A DNA stretch of 18,978 bases, from contig CALKXC010000440.1 of NCBI GenBank assembly GCA_938004025.1, positions 1 through 18,978 of the forward strand, in the 5' to 3' direction. The position numbers were made by a program, and so were the translations under genes. This DNA comes from an uncultured Leucothrix sp. GTDB taxonomy: Bacteria > Pseudomonadota > Gammaproteobacteria > Thiotrichales > Thiotrichaceae. Under the pieces are notes generated by a model, which saw only the letters and a program-made list of their open reading frames with translations, did no database searches and was not told where the DNA came from. Positions within the stretch are counted from its first letter, which is position 1. Every line of letters begins with the position of its first letter. This document shows positions 17,085 through 18,978 of this stretch, piece after piece.

Positions 17085-17831
17085 GTGTATTTAAATATAA
17101 AAGAATCAAAATACGATCAGCGCATTTACCGAATAATATCCTATGAACGATTTATTGAGCTGTTCAAAGCTAGAAAAAATACGTTGGTAAAACCTAAGTT
17201 ATGGGAAGATACATTCGAAAATTATGCTTTAAAGTCAACGCTGAAATTCCCAGATGAAAGTAAGATAGAGCTAGACACTCATGAAAGATTGTACGGTCAA
17301 TGTTGGACAACGTCAAAAGCGTCTGATGCTATGTGGAGAATATATTCTCAAGATAAGAAAGGAATAAGAATAAGAACAACGGTTGATAAATTGTTGGGTG
17401 GCTTGGATTTGGCCAATGTAAATACAGCCAGGACAATGTCATGTATAGGTAAAGTTGAATACAAATCTGAAATTACGATTATGTCTGAAGCCAGAAAAGC
17501 CTTCAGCCGAGATGGTCGAATGACTTTTGGTAGCTTGTTTCGATCATTGTTAATTAAGAGAAAAGCATTTGATCATGAAAAAGAGATTAGACTGATGTAT
17601 CTTGACTGGGGACATAAATTTCCTTCACAAAGCATTTACTCTTATGAAATCGATCCTCATGATTTAATCACACAAGTTATGATCGATCCTCGTGTGAGTC
17701 ATAGTGAGTACAAGAAAATACAAACAGATATCGTAGAAAAAACTGGGTATATGGGAGATATCAAGCGCTCACTTTTATATAGGCTTCCAGATACTTTAAC
17801 TCTTGAAGTGGATCAAAAATTCACAAATTAG
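17085..17831 (+). CDS. DUF2971 family protein
   Basis: The 248-residue product matches the conserved layout of DUF2971 proteins: IYRIISYERFIELFKARK near the start, KPKLWEDTFEN (36-46), CWTTSKASDAMWRIYS (73-88), KGIRIRTTV (92-100) and KRKAFDHEKEIRL (158-170), with a C-terminal stretch of IDP and SLLYR. The biochemical role of the family is not established to my knowledge; members are common on mobile elements and near defence genes. The start is GTG 17085, with AGGAAAA about 7 bases upstream. The gene is visibly more AT-rich than the druE operon, suggesting a separate origin. It follows the nuclease-like gene by 72 bp without a clear terminator, so the pair may be one transcript. No membrane segment is seen, and the frame appears intact. 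Confidence 0.8.
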   Translation: MYLNIKESKYDQRIYRIISYERFIELFKARKNTLVKPKLWEDTFENYALKSTLKFPDESKIELDTHERLYGQCWTTSKASDAMWRIYSQDKKGIRIRTTVDKLLGGLDLANVNTARTMSCIGKVEYKSEITIMSEARKAFSRDGRMTFGSLFRSLLIKRKAFDHEKEIRLMYLDWGHKFPSQSIYSYEIDPHDLITQVMIDPRVSHSEYKKIQTDIVEKTGYMGDIKRSLLYRLPDTLTLEVDQKFTN

Positions 17832-18125
17832 AGCACTGTTTTCCTTTAGGTTGGCTGCCACAATTAGCGCTGGCTTTATAAGCACTTTCCAGACTCTTAA
17901 TTTTTTATCAATCCTGCGAATGTCTGTAAGGTCAAGTCTGGGCTTCTACAGCTAAAGTATCGTGATTGTAGGTATTTTAGTGGGGCGGCTTGGCGGTTTA
18001 TTCTTCTTATACTCCCTGCGTGATTCTTGCGTGGATCAGTGGTGCGTGGTTACGCAATGTAGTGCAATAGTCAGCTAGTCAGCCCGCTACATTGTTGAAA
18101 CTACGGGGCTGAAAAGGCGTCACGA
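17832..18125. other. Gene-free right end of the island
   Basis: This ~290-bp stretch holds the second direct repeat and small repeats before attR, with no gene. TAGTCAGC is repeated in tandem (18068-18075, 18076-18083). CAATGTAG (18055-18062) and CTACATTG (18087-18094) form a perfect 8-bp inverted repeat about 30 bp from the att core. Integrase arm or accessory binding is possible from position. Confidence 0.5.
17953..18020 (+). repeat. Direct repeat, right copy (cassette boundary)
   Basis: This is the partner of 16234-16307: its first 21 bases are identical, then an imperfect match follows with a 9-base deletion relative to the left copy, and the TTTATTCTTCTTATACT block closes it. The copies are 1,719 bp apart, start to start. 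Confidence 0.8.
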
Positions 18126-18175
18126 GGACTGAAAATCCCCGTGTCGGCAGTTCGATTCTGTCCCTGGCCACCATT
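18126..18175 (+). other. attR: detached tRNA-Phe 3' half
   Basis: This is an exact 50-bp copy of 51-100. No tRNA 5' half precedes it, so it is not a functional tRNA. It marks the right boundary of the element joined to attL. In the tandem interpretation it is also the left attachment site of the neighbouring element whose integrase fragment follows. Confidence 0.9.
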
Positions 18176-18194
18176 AAACATCAGGTTATCAGCG

Positions 18195-18611
18195 CTACTC
18201 CCCGAACTTCGATTGCGCTGGCTGTGACAATCTTGTGTCATCCAGTCGCTTCGCGACTTCCTGCAGATGTTCTCCAGCCATGTGCGCATATCTCAGTACC
18301 ATTTGATATGACGACCAGCCACCCAGCTCCATAAGTTCTTGCAAGCTCGTGCCTCTTTGCACATGCCATGACGCCCATGTGTGCCTAAGATCATGCCAGC
18401 GAAAATCCTCTATTCCCGCTCGATCCAGGGCACAGCTCCACGCCTTGGTTAAAGTGCGTTGAACGGGTCGACCAAGAAAAGTGAAAGCGAACACCTCATC
18501 TATGCCGACACGTCTGTTGCGTATTCCGGTCAAAGTGGCCAGTGATTCCGGAACTAAATGGTCAGTCTTTTCCACCCAACGCTCGAGTGTCGATAGTAGC
18601 ACTAGCAGTGG
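18195..18611 (-). pseudogene. Phage-type tyrosine integrase, 5'-truncated
   Basis: About 135 residues remain of the C-terminal catalytic domain of a tyrosine recombinase. [11 protein letters not shown] supplies His and Arg of the HxxR box, LGGWSS follows with Trp in the place of the usual His/Trp, and RYAH supplies the tyrosine nucleophile. The first catalytic arginine and the whole DNA-binding N-terminal half are missing: upstream, the frame runs straight into the IstB fragment after a stop at 18612-18614. It should be inactive. The gene ends 20 bp from the att copy and points toward it, the normal place for the integrase of a tRNA-targeting element lying to the right. It therefore most likely belonged to a neighbouring, older element and not to the defence island. 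Confidence 0.88.
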
Positions 18612-18770
18612 TCACATTGGCTTTGTTTGCTCAGCAAGTAGTCGGCGCATAGATTCCCCCTTTAATCCAAGACGATGAGCGTTGTGAAGTAGCCGATCTA
18701 GGATGGCATCGGCCAGTGTTGGATCTCCGATAGCGTAAGCGTTCATTCCAGACCGTTCTAGATATTCAAC
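18612..18770 (-). pseudogene. IS21-family IstB helper ATPase, C-terminal remnant
   Basis: A 52-residue frame ends at the stop 18612-18614 and reads [16 protein letters not shown], then [14 protein letters not shown]. This is the characteristic C-terminal region of IstB, the AAA+ helper of IS21 transposition. The ATPase core is absent and IS66-type sequence abuts it upstream, so it is a fragment. Its insertion next to the integrase probably removed the integrase 5' half. Confidence 0.75.
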
Positions 18771-18772
18771 TC

Positions 18773-18978
18773 CAAGTCTGATCCCATCGGATCATCAGCA
18801 AAGTGCTCTTTTCACAGACGCGGTGTGAGTTGCTCTATATTCTTGTTCGGATGTATCTGGATTCTTTGAAGTACGTCGGTTAGATAAACAAACGGATTGA
18901 CGTCGTGCAGCTTGCAGGTGCTGATCAGACTCTGGATGGTTCCAACTTGTTCAGCTCCAAGCTCTGTCCAACAAAAGA
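18773..18978 (-). pseudogene. IS66-family transposase, C-terminal remnant with premature stop
   Basis: Read from the window edge, the frame gives WTELGAEQVGTIQSLIS, then CKLHDVNPFVYLTDVLQRI and IEQLTPRL, the well-known C-terminal tail of IS66-type TnpC. A TGA at 18814-18812 interrupts it where relatives have TGG (Trp), and recognisable sequence ([13 protein letters not shown]) continues after the stop to about 18773. The gene is a decayed remnant here; its 5' part lies outside the window. Confidence 0.75.

Noticed and set aside
18101..18289. Minus-strand frame of 62 codons across attR
   Set aside because: Its GQNRTADTG-like peptide is the antisense of the tRNA tail, a common artefact; it also overlaps the integrase remnant.

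Overview
The window looks like a mobile defence island in a gammaproteobacterium, inserted at the 3' end of a tRNA-Phe(GAA) gene. The tRNA encodes its own CCA, and its sequence is close to the form I know from Pseudomonas and relatives. IS21- and IS66-type remnants and a phage-type integrase fragment at the right edge fit the same group. The species cannot be named from this sequence.

Layout. The tRNA-Phe gene is at 23-98. Its last 50 bases (51-100, including two bases past the CCA) recur without a mismatch at 18126-18175, so roughly 18 kb sits between an intact tRNA (attL) and a detached tRNA tail (attR). Just inside the left end are two diverged ~107-bp tandem units, each ending in a copy of the tRNA T-arm/acceptor tail, and then four degenerate ~43-bp tandem repeats. 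These are plausible recombinase-binding or fossil-integration sequences. A ~540-bp gene-free stretch follows.

Cargo, left to right: (1) a convergent type II restriction-modification pair, a complete C5-cytosine methyltransferase (1062-2636) and an MvaI/BcnI-like endonuclease on the opposite strand (2678-3880); (2) a ~730-bp gene-free divergent control region; (3) a three-gene operon: a 1010-residue protein without recognised motifs, a 2083-residue DEAH-type helicase with a DUF1998-like region and cysteine clusters, and a NERD nuclease-SF1 helicase fusion. The first two fit DruH-DruE of Druantia type III; the third gene is not part of the published two-gene definition. (4) A gene-poor ~875-bp stretch with a transposase N-terminal scrap. 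(5) A small cassette with a PD-(D/E)XK-type nuclease-like gene and a DUF2971 gene, bracketed by ~70-bp imperfect direct repeats.

Right of attR lie a 5'-truncated tyrosine integrase, an IstB tail and an IS66 transposase tail, all on the minus strand. No integrase lies between the two att copies. The integrase fragment sits where the integrase of a second, neighbouring element would be. The simplest reading is tandem accretion: the defence element is inserted between the tRNA and an older, decaying element, and probably depends on an integrase encoded elsewhere.

Working together (inference): the R-M pair, the Druantia-like operon and the terminal two-gene cassette would be independent anti-phage layers. 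The most interesting candidates are the NERD-helicase as a coupled third component of Druantia III, and the repeat-bracketed nuclease/DUF2971 pair as a possible undescribed defence module.
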